Shown: positions 35,306 to 47,390 of the stretch, piece after piece | Layout: each line of letters begins with the position of its first letter | How positions within the stretch are numbered: position 1 is the stretch's first letter | Assembly: GCA_050084985.1 (NCBI GenBank) | Contig: JBITNC010000002.1 | Coordinates: 496,001-560,000 of the forward strand | Direction: 5' to 3' | Source: Nageia nagi | Taxonomy: Eukaryota > Pinophyta | Length of the DNA stretch: 64,000 nt | Notes under the pieces: generated by a model | Told to the model about the DNA's origin: nothing | Database searches by the model: none | What the model saw: the letters and a program-made list of their open reading frames with translations, nothing else | Position numbers and translations under genes: made by a program

Positions 35306-35726
35306 TCTTTTTAGGGCCATTTTGCTACAAGAAAACAAATTTTTTTTTTCTTAGAGATCTAAGCTAGAAACCCTATACTAGAGGTTTTGAATTATCTAGG
35401 AGGATCTATCATTTTTGGCTAAGCACACTTGCCCATAAAGCTATGTGTGAAGTGAGGTGCAAAACCTCTACACTAATACCCAGGCCTCAAATAGAACCCT
35501 ACATAGAATCGAACTCCATGTATCGAAAGATATATCGGAGATTATCTAGGCTATAAATGAAAATTAGGTAGGAAGTTGTGTTGACCATCTATAAGCTGTA
35601 ATGCACTAGCAAGTGCCACTGGAAAGTTACTTATCACAAAAGCCATCTTTATAGCCTCTTTCCTTGCAAAAGTTGGATAGGAGGGGTGTTTAGACAAGCC
35701 TACAGAGCAAATAATCCTTACCCTAG
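35306..35726 (+). other. Leader of the LTR element at 34887, cut by the next element
   Basis: Non-coding leader sequence. It ends at ..taccctag, where the TGTAGACACC LTR begins. The rest of this element is not visible. Confidence 0.5.
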
Positions 35727-36578
35727 TGTAGACACCTAAAAATGTCCCTTTTTTAACTAGTAAACATTGAAATAATCATAACTCTTCGCGACAATATAAA
35801 ATAGGTTTAAAAAAACCATATTATTGGATAGCTCCCATTGAGTACATGCAAAATGAGTGGTCACATGACTCTTTTTAGGTAAAATTAGCTATTTGGTGGT
35901 CATTTTAATATTGTTACAAAAATTGAAAACTAGTTGCCAATGACCCAAAATAGTCGCCAACGTTTTGAGGTGATCACCGACATTCACCTAGTAATCACCG
36001 GTGACTCTGTAATAAGCGAACAAGAAACCAAAATAGCGAGAGAAAGTTGAAATATTTCATTCTTCCAAGATGATGTGGATAGAGGGGGTCAGTTATGACC
36101 TACGGTGGCTTTTCACTTCCCCTTACCAGCCTTGGAAAATCTCACCCAAAATCTATAAATACAAGCCTATACAAAGCAATAGGAACCCATCTTGACCCAT
36201 ATTTTTGAAGTAGGGTAATGCTGCCGAAATCTTGTGAGCTCATACCTTTTATTATTTTATGCTAGTTTCAATTTAATACATGTCATACATAGATGCTTTG
36301 ATGTTATTGTCTTTTGCATGTGTGTAGGATTTATAGGTTGTCCATATCAAGGAGAGAAGCAAGCAAATCAAAAACAATGAAGATCTAATACCTTCATTTT
36401 GGCAAATGGCATTTGTAAAAGTCCCTTCCAAGGGCAAATTGTAGTTTGAGCTGATAATCAATATCACTTTATAATTACAACATTTCTACCTATTTTACAT
36501 AATTTGAGGTTCAATGAAAATTTAAGAATAATTGTATTTTATATTATTCTACATTCCAGCTCTATTTTCACTACAACA
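35727..36578 (+). repeat. 5' LTR of Tat-like element (852 bp)
   Basis: It runs from TGTAGACACC to cactacaaca. It is homologous over the full length to 4034-4872, sharing for example tataaatacaagcc (TATA box near 36155) and the block tgtcatacatagatgctttg. Confidence 0.9.
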
Positions 36579-36581
36579 TTT

Positions 36582-36599
36582 TGGTGCTAGAGGGAGGGC
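36582..36599 (+). other. Primer-binding site of Tat-like element
   Basis: TGGTGCTAGAGGGAGGGC follows the LTR end after three T residues. TGG is the complement of the universal tRNA CCA end. It is not the iMet type used by the other elements here. Which tRNA it matches needs comparison with a tRNA set. Confidence 0.65.
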
Positions 36600-38496
36600 C
36601 CTTCTGTTATTGATAGGGAGGTTTTTTGTTTATGTTAAAAATGATTTTACCTTTCTGTTATCTAGTTTATTTGAATTTTTCCATATACTGACTTTAAATT
36701 TTACGTTCTGTGCTTTTTAGGAAATCTATTGTAGAAACGCCAGTGATTGGAATCAGACGTCAGCAACTCAAAAGGAATGCCAACGATTTACAAAGTAATC
36801 TAGACTAAACATTGGCAATTTCATTATAAATGCTAGCGATTGGAATTAGACACCGATGACTCAGAATAAATGCCAGCAATCTCTATTTAAATGTCGATGA
36901 CTCATATTCCAGGTTGTTTTGTCTTCTTTTGTTATTTCTAAAAAAATAAAATAAAACATATAATATATGGTTAAAATGGAAGGATACTTTTGAATGTGAT
37001 TCCTTTGCCTAGAATGCATATAAGAACGGGTAGAAAAGGTTAAATGCATATTTTTTATTAATTTATTTTATGTAAAATGTTATGTATTTATTTTCATGTT
37101 TTGGGTGAAGGGTACGCACACATTAATACTTTTTATCTTGTCTACTTATGCTCTCCCTTTGCGCTTCGTGCGATCTAAGGTGACCAGAATATACCTGATA
37201 AGAAGGAGTAATTAATTCTTCTTTTCTTTCACATTCACACTATCATTAATTTGGTTAATGTATCCACACATAATGACCTCTTACCAAGTTTGCCCTTACC
37301 ACTCCATTAGAGGTCGAAGGGATATGTGACTAGTAAGAGGAGGTAATTTACTACACATAATACTTCCACAATTGGAAGGAGTAAATGAATCACATTAAAA
37401 GGAATGAACTTAAGGAAATTAAATTGAGTTTCGGGTAGTATAAATCATATTAAAAGGTTAATGAATTGGAGGGATTCAAATACACTAAGTACTTTCACTT
37501 AACAAAGTATGCTCTCACTTTTACGCTTCAAGTGATCTTAAGTGATCAGAAATAAGTTAAGTGAAAGAGGTAAAATTTATTCACATCTTATTTGGAAATA
37601 TACTTCACATTAACACTCTTAAAGATGTTTGCCCTTACCACTCCATTGGAGGTCAAAGGGATATGTGACTCTTGGAGGAGTAATTGAACCTCACTTAATT
37701 AATTTATCTACACTTAATGGCTTTTTACTAAGTCTGCTCTTACCACTCCATTGGAGGTTGAAGAGATATGTGACTAGTAAGAAGAGGAAATTTATCACAT
37801 ATAAAACTTCCACAACTGGAAGGAGTTAATGAACATTATTAAGAGGTTGGATAATGAATCCCATTATAATTAAAAAGAACAATGGGGTTTATTAAGGTCA
37901 AGATTCACTTAAAATAAACTTTGAATGCATCACATTAAGATAAGATAAGTGAATGGACATGAATGTTTGGGAGGGTAGTATGCATAAATGTATTTTACTT
38001 GTTTAAATGCATTTCATAAGGCCTTAAAGGAATAATTGAATATTAACGAGTTGGATGTCACTACCAACCGATAATTCTTCCTTCTTTGTACCCACCGACA
38101 TAACACACTTGAAGCCATAGAGCCAGTTACAGTTGGAGGTAATGACCAAGGTAACTTTCCTTTAGGTAGGAGTCAAAAAAGAGACTCATCTAGAACCAAG
38201 CCAAAAGCCATAGACACTTGTAAACATTAATTAGGATTACCCAACTTACCTTGTTTAACACTTGACTAGTCAAAATAAACTAGGCAAATTAAAAAGATTA
38301 ACAATGAACAACTCATATCATTCATTTAACTCAGACATTAAAAATATGTGAAAAAGTTAAGAAGATAATCACATCGATAAAAGTAAGTTTGCATATAGGA
38401 TGTTTGTGCATTAAATTATTTTCTTGAAAACATAATATAAAAGATAAAAATAGAGTTTCTTTTTTACGATGTTTGTCTATAATATCTAAAAAAAAA
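36600..38496 (+). other. Leader of Tat-like element with interspersed short repeats
   Basis: No credible reading frame. 36730-36905 holds two diverged ~92-bp units with a gccagcgatt-like motif. A separate ~45-bp block, ttaccactccattggaggt then gggatatgtgact, occurs at about 37297, 37635 and 37739. A gctct(c)..cgatcttaagtgatcag-like phrase occurs near 37150 and 37510. The inner ctccattggag is a perfect palindrome. Confidence 0.7.
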
Positions 38497-41150
38497 ATGG
38501 TTCAAACTAGAAGTATGATCGCTAAGAAAATGCGGGAACACCCATTTGAAATACAAGAAATAGATCCAGACAATATGGATCTGATAGAGTATTCGGTTAG
38601 GAGGCCACCTCCTTTAGATGAATCAGATCCACGGGTAGTTCATTATGAAAGTAAAGATTGGATTGGGGTTATGATCAATATAGATTGCAAAGACAAAGTA
38701 TAGAAGATCCTATTACCAAGGCTAGAATGCAAGTGTTAGATGAAGAGTTAATTGAAATTCATCATCGCCTAGCTAATTATAGGACTATTCCTAAGGTGTC
38801 TTCTAGTTTATCGAGAGACGTAGAAAAATTAAATCAAAGATGTGATAACTTAGAAATTAACGAGGATAAATCTTGGGCCGAAACCATAGCAGTACCAGAG
38901 ACTGAGCCATATAAAGTTAAATATGAAAGAGTCATATGTCTATTATTAGATGGTCGAAAATTCAATTCTTTAATCCGAAAAGAGGGATCTTCCTTTTCTC
39001 ATAAATATCTCGAATTAGGAGAAAATGAAGTAGCAATACCTACGAGTAATTTATCTCAAAGAGCTCCTTCAATGAAGCAAACAGAAAAATCTTATTCTTC
39101 AAATGGAGGATTACATAGAAGGACATCTAAGTTTAAAATAGAAGAGATACCTTCTTATGAAGAACTAAAAGAATGATGATTATATAAAATAAAAGTCAGT
39201 CAAAAATTCATGGAAATGTATGCTGATGATATTAAAAAGGCCGCAGAGATGCAATATCTTCTAAAGGAAGAAAATAGAAAAGTTAATGAATTCATTAAAA
39301 TTCAAGAACAAGAGAATAAATTAAAATAAATGGAAGATAAACTTCTTAGAGATAAAAGGAAATTCATAGAAAAAGAACAAGTAAACAAAGAAAGAAATGA
39401 ATTCCTAGAACAAGAAAAGAAAAGACTTCATAAAGAACATGAGATTCAAATTCGTTTATAGGAATTACAACTTGAGGAATTAGAGAATGAAAAAATAAAA
39501 AGGGAACAATATCTACATATGGAGAAAGAAAAACAAAGATAGTGGGATGAATATCAAAAAATAAAGAATTTGAAACTGGAAACTCCTGAAGGAAGTCAAA
39601 TACAAAGATATCGAGATCCTTATTTAGACAAACAAAAAGCGATGGATAAAGAGATAGCCATTTTGTTACAAAAGGAAATGGATAAAGAATTAGAACTGTA
39701 AAAATTATATGATAAACAAAAGCAAGATTCTATTAAAACTTGGGTTGAACAAACCCAAAATCAAACAAGACAACCTGATTACAAAGGAAAAGATCTATAT
39801 GGAAAAAATATATCCCAAAAACCTCCTAGAATCCCTATTCTGCAACGTCATTCACCTCTTAAAATATTGCCTCCACCACCATCAGAGTTTCTTTCTGACT
39901 ATGAGTCTTACACTTCAAGATCAATTTCAGAAAAGTATCCGAATACTCGAAGATATCATAGACACACTCAAGGTCATAGAACCAATAAAGAATTAGAATA
40001 CTTTATGAAGGATTTTATAAATCGAGAAATGAATATTCAAGGACTTCAAAAGTTAAATTACAAGAATATTTGCAATGAACCTATTCATCCAAGTGTTCCA
40101 AAAAAGAAATTACCATATAGGTTTGAATTTCCTAAAATAGAGTCATTTAAAGGAAGAGAAGACCCCAAAGAACACTTGAGAAAATTTACATTTTCTAGTT
40201 ATCAAATAGCCAATGATGACTCATTAATGTTACGTATATTTCCTATGACACTCGCAGGCCAAGCTTTGGATTGGTATAATAGTTTACCTATGCATAGTTT
40301 ATATACGTTTGAACAATTGGCTAATCAATTTCTTGAACATTTTAGGATCGATATTAAAGAAAGATCTTCAATTACTAATCTTACAAGACTATAACAATTT
40401 CCTGATGAAACTATACAAGATTACATCTCAAGATGGCAGGTTATACTTACTAGTATGCCTTATACAATACCACAAGAGGAATTGGTTAAATTATTTAGTC
40501 AAAGTTGTTTAAGACCAATAGCCAGTGTTCTCCAAATTCAACAACATAAAAATTTTGAAGAAGCTATTGCTCAGGCAGTAGTTATAGAAAGAGTTAAAAT
40601 TCAAGATGGAGAACTAAAACTCAAGAAAAAAGAATACAAAAAGGGTAATCAATATGATAACATTAGTAAACAACCACAAAATAATCAAATAGCCATGACA
40701 GAAAATTCTGATCAAGCTTCAAAAATCAAAGAAAATGTTGAACCTAAGCCTAAAAGAAATTTTACCCCATTATCAGAACCATTAGCCGAAATACTTAGAA
40801 AATTATGTGATAATGGTATGATTAAATTACCTGATATAAAACCTAAAAATACTAATGCTAAAGGAAGCAAATGGTATAAGGAAAATGAATTTTGTGCTTA
40901 TCATAGGCAAAAAGGACATAATACAAATAAATGTCAAACTTTACAACATAAAATTCAAGGCTTGATAGATAGTCAAAAAATAGATGTGGATAATCCTGTT
41001 GTGCCTTCAAATCAAAATTTAGGGATATATCAAAACCCCTTACCTTCACATCAGGCTAACAATGTGGCAACCATCCCAAACCAAATTAACTATACATGGA
41101 ATAATAAGGATATATCATTTATAGGGACTATAGATGACTATAGATGTTGA
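38497..41150 (+). pseudogene. Gag of Tat-like element, long coiled-coil N-terminus
   Basis: Capsid/nucleocapsid precursor. The start MVQTRSMIAKK at 38497 is the usual gypsy gag opening. A frameshift near 38660-38700 leads into a single frame that can be followed to 41150, about 880 codons in all, broken by only a handful of stops (for example 39174, 39328, 39460, 39699, 40393). Residues ~230-400 (39200-39720) are a Lys/Glu/Gln-rich predicted coiled coil. The retrotransposon gag capsid domain follows at 40100-40560 (FPMTLAGQALDWYNSLP, FEQLANQFLEHF). A zinc-knuckle-like FCAYHRQKGHNTNKC lies near 40888. The best-preserved gene in the window, but still broken. Protease/RT should follow and do not. 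Confidence 0.9.
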
Positions 41151-44100
41151 CTAGGGGTCTAAACTAGAAAATGCAAAAATTCTGTATAACAAAATTTTCT
41201 ATCTTAAAATTCAAATACTAAAAAAAAATCATTTTCCAAATCTATTTATACAATATATTTCCACCTATATATATTCCATTCTACAATTTGAATCATATCA
41301 TTTTAATTCTAGATGAAGGAGATATGCCCAAAACACTAACTAGCTATCCAAACCACAAAATAAAAAAATAGCAGTATACTTGACTATTACATTGCAAATT
41401 TGAAGCATCAATTGGTTGTTTTAATTAGGTATATTAATATGAAAGATATATCTCTAAGTCTAGTTCAATATACAATTAGAATTTTTGAATTTCATTGCAA
41501 AATGAATAAGTTACACTTGAAATAGTTATAGGGGATTTGTAGTAAAATGATAGAACTAGTTACAAGAAAGGTCATGTCTAGAGATATTTGAGAAACAAAT
41601 TGCAAGATTTAAGACACCAAACATTTATGTATGAAACATGTTAGAATATACTATTGAAATCATTTTATACTTCATGATTCTGATGTGAGAAATGAAATAT
41701 ATGATCAAAATTATGAGTGCATTTTCTAGGATTGAAAATTGTGAAACATGTAACTTTGAGTCATTTTGATTTAAATTTTGAATCTTGATTGGAATGGAAT
41801 AGAACTTTTTGTTTACTTCATATTTAGTGCTTTAATTCTATTTCCAAAACACTTTGAATGATAACATTTTTTTTTTTCACTTTGTATGGAAAGTTAGCAC
41901 TTTTGCACTACCACTTGGTCTCGTTTCTTCTTGGATAAGACATTCACAACAAATTTTTTTACAACAAATTAGGATGATTTAAGAGCTGATTTTCAAACAT
42001 TATATAGTATTCAAAACTTAATTTCACATATTTTGTTTTAACTTAATGTCATTTTTGTATGGAAGAGTTATGGTTAATGGATAAATTTATATTTCTAGAG
42101 TTTGCAACTTTGGAAAAGTATGTTGTTTATTAACTTAATTATGATATTGGATGGGAAAGTTGAACATTGTGTGAAATTTTGAGTTCTAGTCACTACTACA
42201 AATCATCTCATTGACTCATAAATGTTGTAGCATAACTTGCATTTTGATCACTCTTCACATTTTTGGCATTCATCATTCAAAAATAACAGCAAAAGGGGAT
42301 AAATTCATTATTTCTCATGCATTACATTCTTCATCCAAGTCATCTTCCAAGAATATTTTCATTTGCAATAAGATTCATAAACTCAGTCCATTGTAGAAGC
42401 AAGTTGTACACATTTGAAAATTGTTGGAAAATTAGCTTCTTAATTTTAAGTGACTCTAAAATCTCCAGTTTGTGCATTCAAGTGAACTATCATGGAGACA
42501 TTTCAAGAATCCAATCTTTGCTAAAGAAAAATCAAGCACCATGAAGACAAAGTGCATACCAACCAAAATATCAAAAATTAAACTTTCAGATTTATTTTTA
42601 TTTTAGCATTAATATTTTATTTTTGGAAGAAGAATAAGTTATTAATATTTTTTTTCATCCATCTTTGTATGCAGAGAGTTGATAGTTTTTGCAAATCTTG
42701 AAGGGAAAGTAATTTATTTTATCTTTATTTTGAATGCACATTTGTTTTCTTTTTAAGATGATATTGAAAACTTTATCTATTACAAACATTCTTGAAGACT
42801 ATACTTATAAAACATGTTTATTTTACAAAACTTGAATGGATAGTGTAAATTTTTATGTTGCAATGATGATTTTCATAACATGTTTGTTTTTAGCATAGGA
42901 TAATAACAATGTTCTTGTAGTTGTTTCTTAACACTTGGCATTTTTTACCACCCAATCTATCTCACCTCTATCCAACCATTCCCACTTATACCACTTTCCA
43001 CTTCTTTACTCCCATTTGAACCTCCACCATTTATATCACTTTCAATCTTTTTTACTCCACATCCATATTCTACTTACTCATCATCCATTTTCTATATCTT
43101 TAGCTCCATCTCATATCAAGAATAAGACTACTGTAGCTATAAGTGATCATCATTACTAGCTGAATGTTGTTCACATGAGAAACTATCAATAATCACTCAT
43201 AGCTGGAAGAAGAGTTCTTGTGATAGTTTTACAAGAAAAGAGATGAAGATCACTACATGGAATTATTGAAATGCAAGGATGCAAGGACCTATACAAAAAA
43301 AAAAGTTGAATAAAAATTAAAAAAAAAGAGTTGAAAAAGGGGAGAAAGAGTTGCTGAAGATAAGAGGTACTACTCAGAAAACTTTTATGTTTCATATTTT
43401 GGTAGGCAGATATGGAACACTTAGCTACTTCAACTCTTGTCACTCCACCAAAAATGTTAAGTCTAGGATTTATATGCTTTCAAGTGCTAGTTTAAGATTG
43501 TTTATTTTTATAATAAACCATTATCATCATAAATTGAGTCTTACCATGATTCTTTATGTCTTGATATAGATTCTTTTATCATGATCAATGGTATAGTTTT
43601 TTCCATTTAGTCTCCATTATTTCTTGTCTTCTCCACCATGTCATCATCACTAGGTGTTGAAATCAATAGAAAAATGGTGTATAGATGTTGAAAACTAAAA
43701 AAAAGAAAAAAAAAGAAAAGAAAAGAGTCTTTATCTACCCAAATTTCCAATTTTCAAGTCATTACAGATTGTGGATGATTAAACTCATAAGATTCATGCT
43801 TCCTTTTCATTCCACACTCATGTTTTATTCTTTTTACTTGTGCATTTCCCCATTATTTTAGTACCTCATATATCATTTTGGGGATAGTTTACAGTTCATC
43901 TTCTTATGCTAAGCAATTGCATCCTACCATTATATGTTTTTGAAAAAAAAAACACAAACAAAAAGAGGAAGAATTCATGGAGGAAAACCCTTTTTGGCTT
44001 CCATGGTTGGGAGTGTAATTGAAAGCTAGTTCTTTGGAAATTACATTCCTCACAAAAAAAAGAAAAGAATAAAAACAAATAGAGAAAAAAAATAAGATTA

Positions 44101-44218
44101 AAAAAAAGGAAAAGGATGAAGAATTTTTATAGCAGTAATAGAATACAGTGCTATTGTATGATGCATGACTCCTTACTTCTCTCACTCATATTCTTTTTGT
44201 GTCACTATGGGACCAGTG
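41151..44218. other. Unassigned non-coding stretch
   Basis: AT-rich, no coding motif on either strand. 42930-43110 is strongly pyrimidine-rich on the plus strand (ccaccatttatatcacttt-like phrases), and 43290-43340, 43695-43730 and 44050-44120 are purine/A-rich. The start tgttgactagggg at 41147 could be an LTR terminus, but no partner copy or PBS is found. Confidence 0.4.
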
Positions 44219-45408
44219 TGTGAACACCTCAAACCCTAACACCTAAAACACTCAAGACATTCATGAGCACTCCAAAGATTCAAGTGGTTCAATTCTAACT
44301 TTCCTATGTTATGATGTGAAAAAATGACAAAAGCAAGTTTTAGAAATGGTCCTTAGTCTTCAATGATGCCAATGCATGCTCATATCTAAAAAAGAAATAA
44401 CAAAGGTCTAAGGGGACCTCAAATAACAAGTCCTTTGGACCTTATGATTGTCCAAAATGAGGTAGAACCCCAACTATACAAGGTTGTAGATCCCCTTAGT
44501 CCATAGTCAAATTGATGCTCACAAAGATATCAATGCCAATGATGCACATGTGTTCTAGACTCATAAAGATCAATGTTAAATGCTTGGAAAAAGATAATTG
44601 ATAAGTGTAGATGATAGATCTATGCTAAATTGACAAATGATATTCAAGATTTGACAAAATACAAGTGTATGTGCAAAGGTATAATTAAATGAAAATGTAT
44701 GTCAATGTAAATTACAAATTCAAAGCTAAGAATAGTAGATCTAAGCTAAGAATGCAAGTAAATCAATAAAGATATGACAACCCTAGGGTTTGGACCCTGA
44801 AGGTCAAAACCTAGCCTAAACCCTAAGATGTAATTATCCTAGCAAATGCCTATATGTCACATAAATGGAAGTGTAAATTTAAATAAAAGGATATAAGCTT
44901 AATCAATAATAGATTGATCTTCAAATTTGTAAACAACAATGAAAGATAACATTAATATCTTAAACAAACCCCAAATAGTCAAAGAGTACCTCAATCCATT
45001 TATGATGGAGAAGTAGGCCCCAAGATGTAAAGAGGAATGCTCTTGATATGACATATCCTTCATAATGATCTCATAAAGCTCTGGTATAGGTGATGGAAAA
45101 TGTAAGGAGTCACAAAGTTCATATGTGTTAAAGTGCAAAAATCAAAGAAGAAGATTGAAATGTGTGCCATTTTACTTTTATAAGGCTTAGTAAAAATCAT
45201 CCAAATGAATATGATGTCTACAAAATCATCCAATTGATTGGAATCAAAGGAGTTAGCAAAAATAAAAAGTGAATACTAAGCCAATCAATCTAGTTGAAGG
45301 ACTTGCAAAACACACATTATTCCAACATGATAATGTAATACATGATATATGCCAAAATATCAATGTAACCCTATCAACAAAGCAAGATGCATTTTTAGGG
45401 TGTTTACA
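44219..45408 (-). repeat. 3' LTR of the large minus-strand element
   Basis: The minus strand starts TGTAAACACCCTAAAAATGC at 45408 right after a polypurine tract. This head resembles the TGTAGACACCTAAAAATG head of the 4034/35727 LTRs, although the remainder is different. A TATA-like cttataaaag lies at about 45178-45187 (minus strand). The inner end is uncertain: tgtgaacacc at about 44219 (minus ..ggtgttcaca) is the best CA terminus I can see. Confidence 0.55.
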
Positions 45409-45421
45409 GTTTCCCCTTTTT
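45409..45421 (-). other. Polypurine tract (complement) of the large minus-strand element
   Basis: Plus strand gtttccccttttt, so the minus strand is aaaaaggggaaac directly before the LTR start. It fixes the orientation and the position of the 3' LTR. Confidence 0.75.
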
Positions 45422-47390
45422 ATGATGAGCTTCAAACTTGTGAGAAGCTTAGTACAAAAACATGAGACATGATAATTGATAATTGATGATAATGATGATA
45501 AATGCTAACAAAATGATTAGGATGAGAGCTAGTTTTGGTGCATAATAGGTTGCATAAGATCATCCTAATCACTCAACCTTGATATAGGATGGAATCAAGC
45601 ACCATGAGGATCCAATGAAGTCTAGTTTTGGCACATAACGGGCCACATAAGATGGAATTGGATCTCATGCTAAGACTTGTGACAAAATCTAACAAGTAGA
45701 TAAAATAGCCATTTAATGATAAAAGCAAAAATTTAATATAACCTAAAATAATCTAAGTACTAAAAGGGAAATGATCTCTAATTTGCCCTAAGAGTTGAAG
45801 GGAATGATCTTTACTTTACCCTAGCAGCTAAAGGGTGTCTGAATTTGATTTTCCCCAACAATTAAAGGGTGATCATAAGCATGTATACCTACCAATTGTA
45901 GGATCATAGCACACAGGCATACAATTCTTACATAAGAATGATTAAGCTGAGTGTGATGATGTTTGAGTATGTTGATCACCAATAAATCATGTCATGCTAA
46001 AATGATAATGTCAAACATGGTGATGTTAGAATGTGATGATTGTAAATCAATCATGTTTACCTAAAGTGACAATGTTAGGCATGATGATGTTAGAATATGT
46101 TTATTGCCAATCCATCATGTTGAACTAATAATCATCCAGTGGCATTCATAATGCAAGAAAGGTTGACCATGCATTCGACATTCCCTTAATGAACTTCATG
46201 ATGTACCTACATAAAAAGAAAAAAATTGATCAATTTTGGAATCATGTGTGAAGCTCTTCCCCTCAAATGGGAAGGTGTGATCAATGATAAGACAAGATGC
46301 CTGACCATTTGACTGAACAAATTAGAAAAAAATGAGCATGACCAAAAGTTTAAAGTGTGGTAATTTGACCAAGAATATCATCTTGGCAAATTTGACTCTT
46401 CCCAACAATTAGGGTTGATCAAGTCATCCGATTCATCTAGGATCATCTAGATGATCTGATTAGGGTAAAAAGAAAAATAAAAATTAAAAATGATGTTTTT
46501 GATTATTCATTTTGACTATGCACTTTTGGATTATTATAATTAACTGTATCTTGGTGTTGACTGAGTTGGAAATTGAGATAAAAGGAATTATGAGATTGAT
46601 TGTTAGTTGATCAAAGAAGATTGTGATGGGAGGTGAGGTGACATAGCAACACTAGCTCCAAGAGGAAGTCCACTTGGAGATGAGCCATCCCAAAAAAGGT
46701 CAGTAGTCAACCCTTATTTTCTTTTGATTAATTTACTATGTAGTTTTATTACTTTTATTTTATTTTATTTTTATTTTTATTTTATAGTCCATTGGTAATA
46801 ACATACTTTTCTAGTGTAAACAGTAGTTAAATACCAAAACTAGGGCACAAGTGTAGTAGAGCACATAAAACCCTAGTGACTGTACATACTAAAAAAAGAG
46901 GGCACACACAACCATAGTTGAATGCCAAACACTTGTTTTAAAATGTGTATTATTAATAAGAATGATGTAGGAGTTAATAAATTTGCTTAATTTGTATATA
47001 AGTTTTTACTTTAAAATTTTAATATTTTGATAGATTCACTTATTTTTATCAAACTTTTAACTTTGAAAATCATCCTTCAACTAGATGATCTAATTTAGGG
47101 TTGCCTAGGTGAAGGATGACCATGAAAGTTATCTAGATGACTTGAAAAGTCATCCATGACCCAGATGACTAGGTTTACTCAATCGCCCTTAATAAGGACA
47201 ATTTTGAATGACATAAAAAAACATAAAACATGAAATATAGACTTATTCAAAATGTGATGAGACATTTGAGGTGATACTTAAGACTAACATAGACATAGAG
47301 ACTACTAACTTTGAAATAAATAATGCAAATTGACTGATTGAGACTAACACATTGAAATTTGTACCAAATGAAACTCAAGCATAAATTTTA
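45422..47390 (-). other. 3' non-coding region with short tandem repeats
   Basis: Between the antisense gene remnant and the polypurine tract. A tandem array with 64-bp period occupies 45970-46127 (starts 45970, 46034, 46098; landmarks atcatgt, tgatgttagaat). A block ctagttttgg(t/c)gcataa recurs at 45528 and 45629. Phrases like ccctaagagttgaaggg recur near 45784-45875. Tat elements commonly have such repeat-bearing 3' regions. Confidence 0.6.
45970..46127. repeat. Tandem repeat, 64-bp unit, ~2.5 copies
   Basis: Units start at 45970, 46034 and 46098 (partial). Each carries aatc(a)atcatgt and the end tgatgttagaat(g/a). Confidence 0.75.

Larger units (their letters stand above)
35727..41150 (+). 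mobile_element. Tat-like Ty3/gypsy element, 5' half (LTR, PBS, leader, gag)
   Basis: 5' LTR 35727-36578, PBS 36582-36599, a 1.9-kb leader rich in short repeats, and gag 38497-41150. No protease, RT or integrase follows; recognisable sequence stops at about 41150. It is the same family as the 3' LTR at 4034-4872. The long leader and extended gag suit large Tat/Ogre-type elements. It inserted into the LTR element starting at 34887; the 5 bp left of it is CCTAG, but no partner is visible. Confidence 0.8.

Noticed and set aside
43896-44185. Phe/Ser-rich minus-strand frames
   Set aside because: Produced by poly(A)/purine-rich plus-strand sequence; low complexity.
41147-44218. Calling this a ~3-kb LTR from tgttgactagggg
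   Set aside because: No second copy, PBS, polypurine tract or target duplication is visible.
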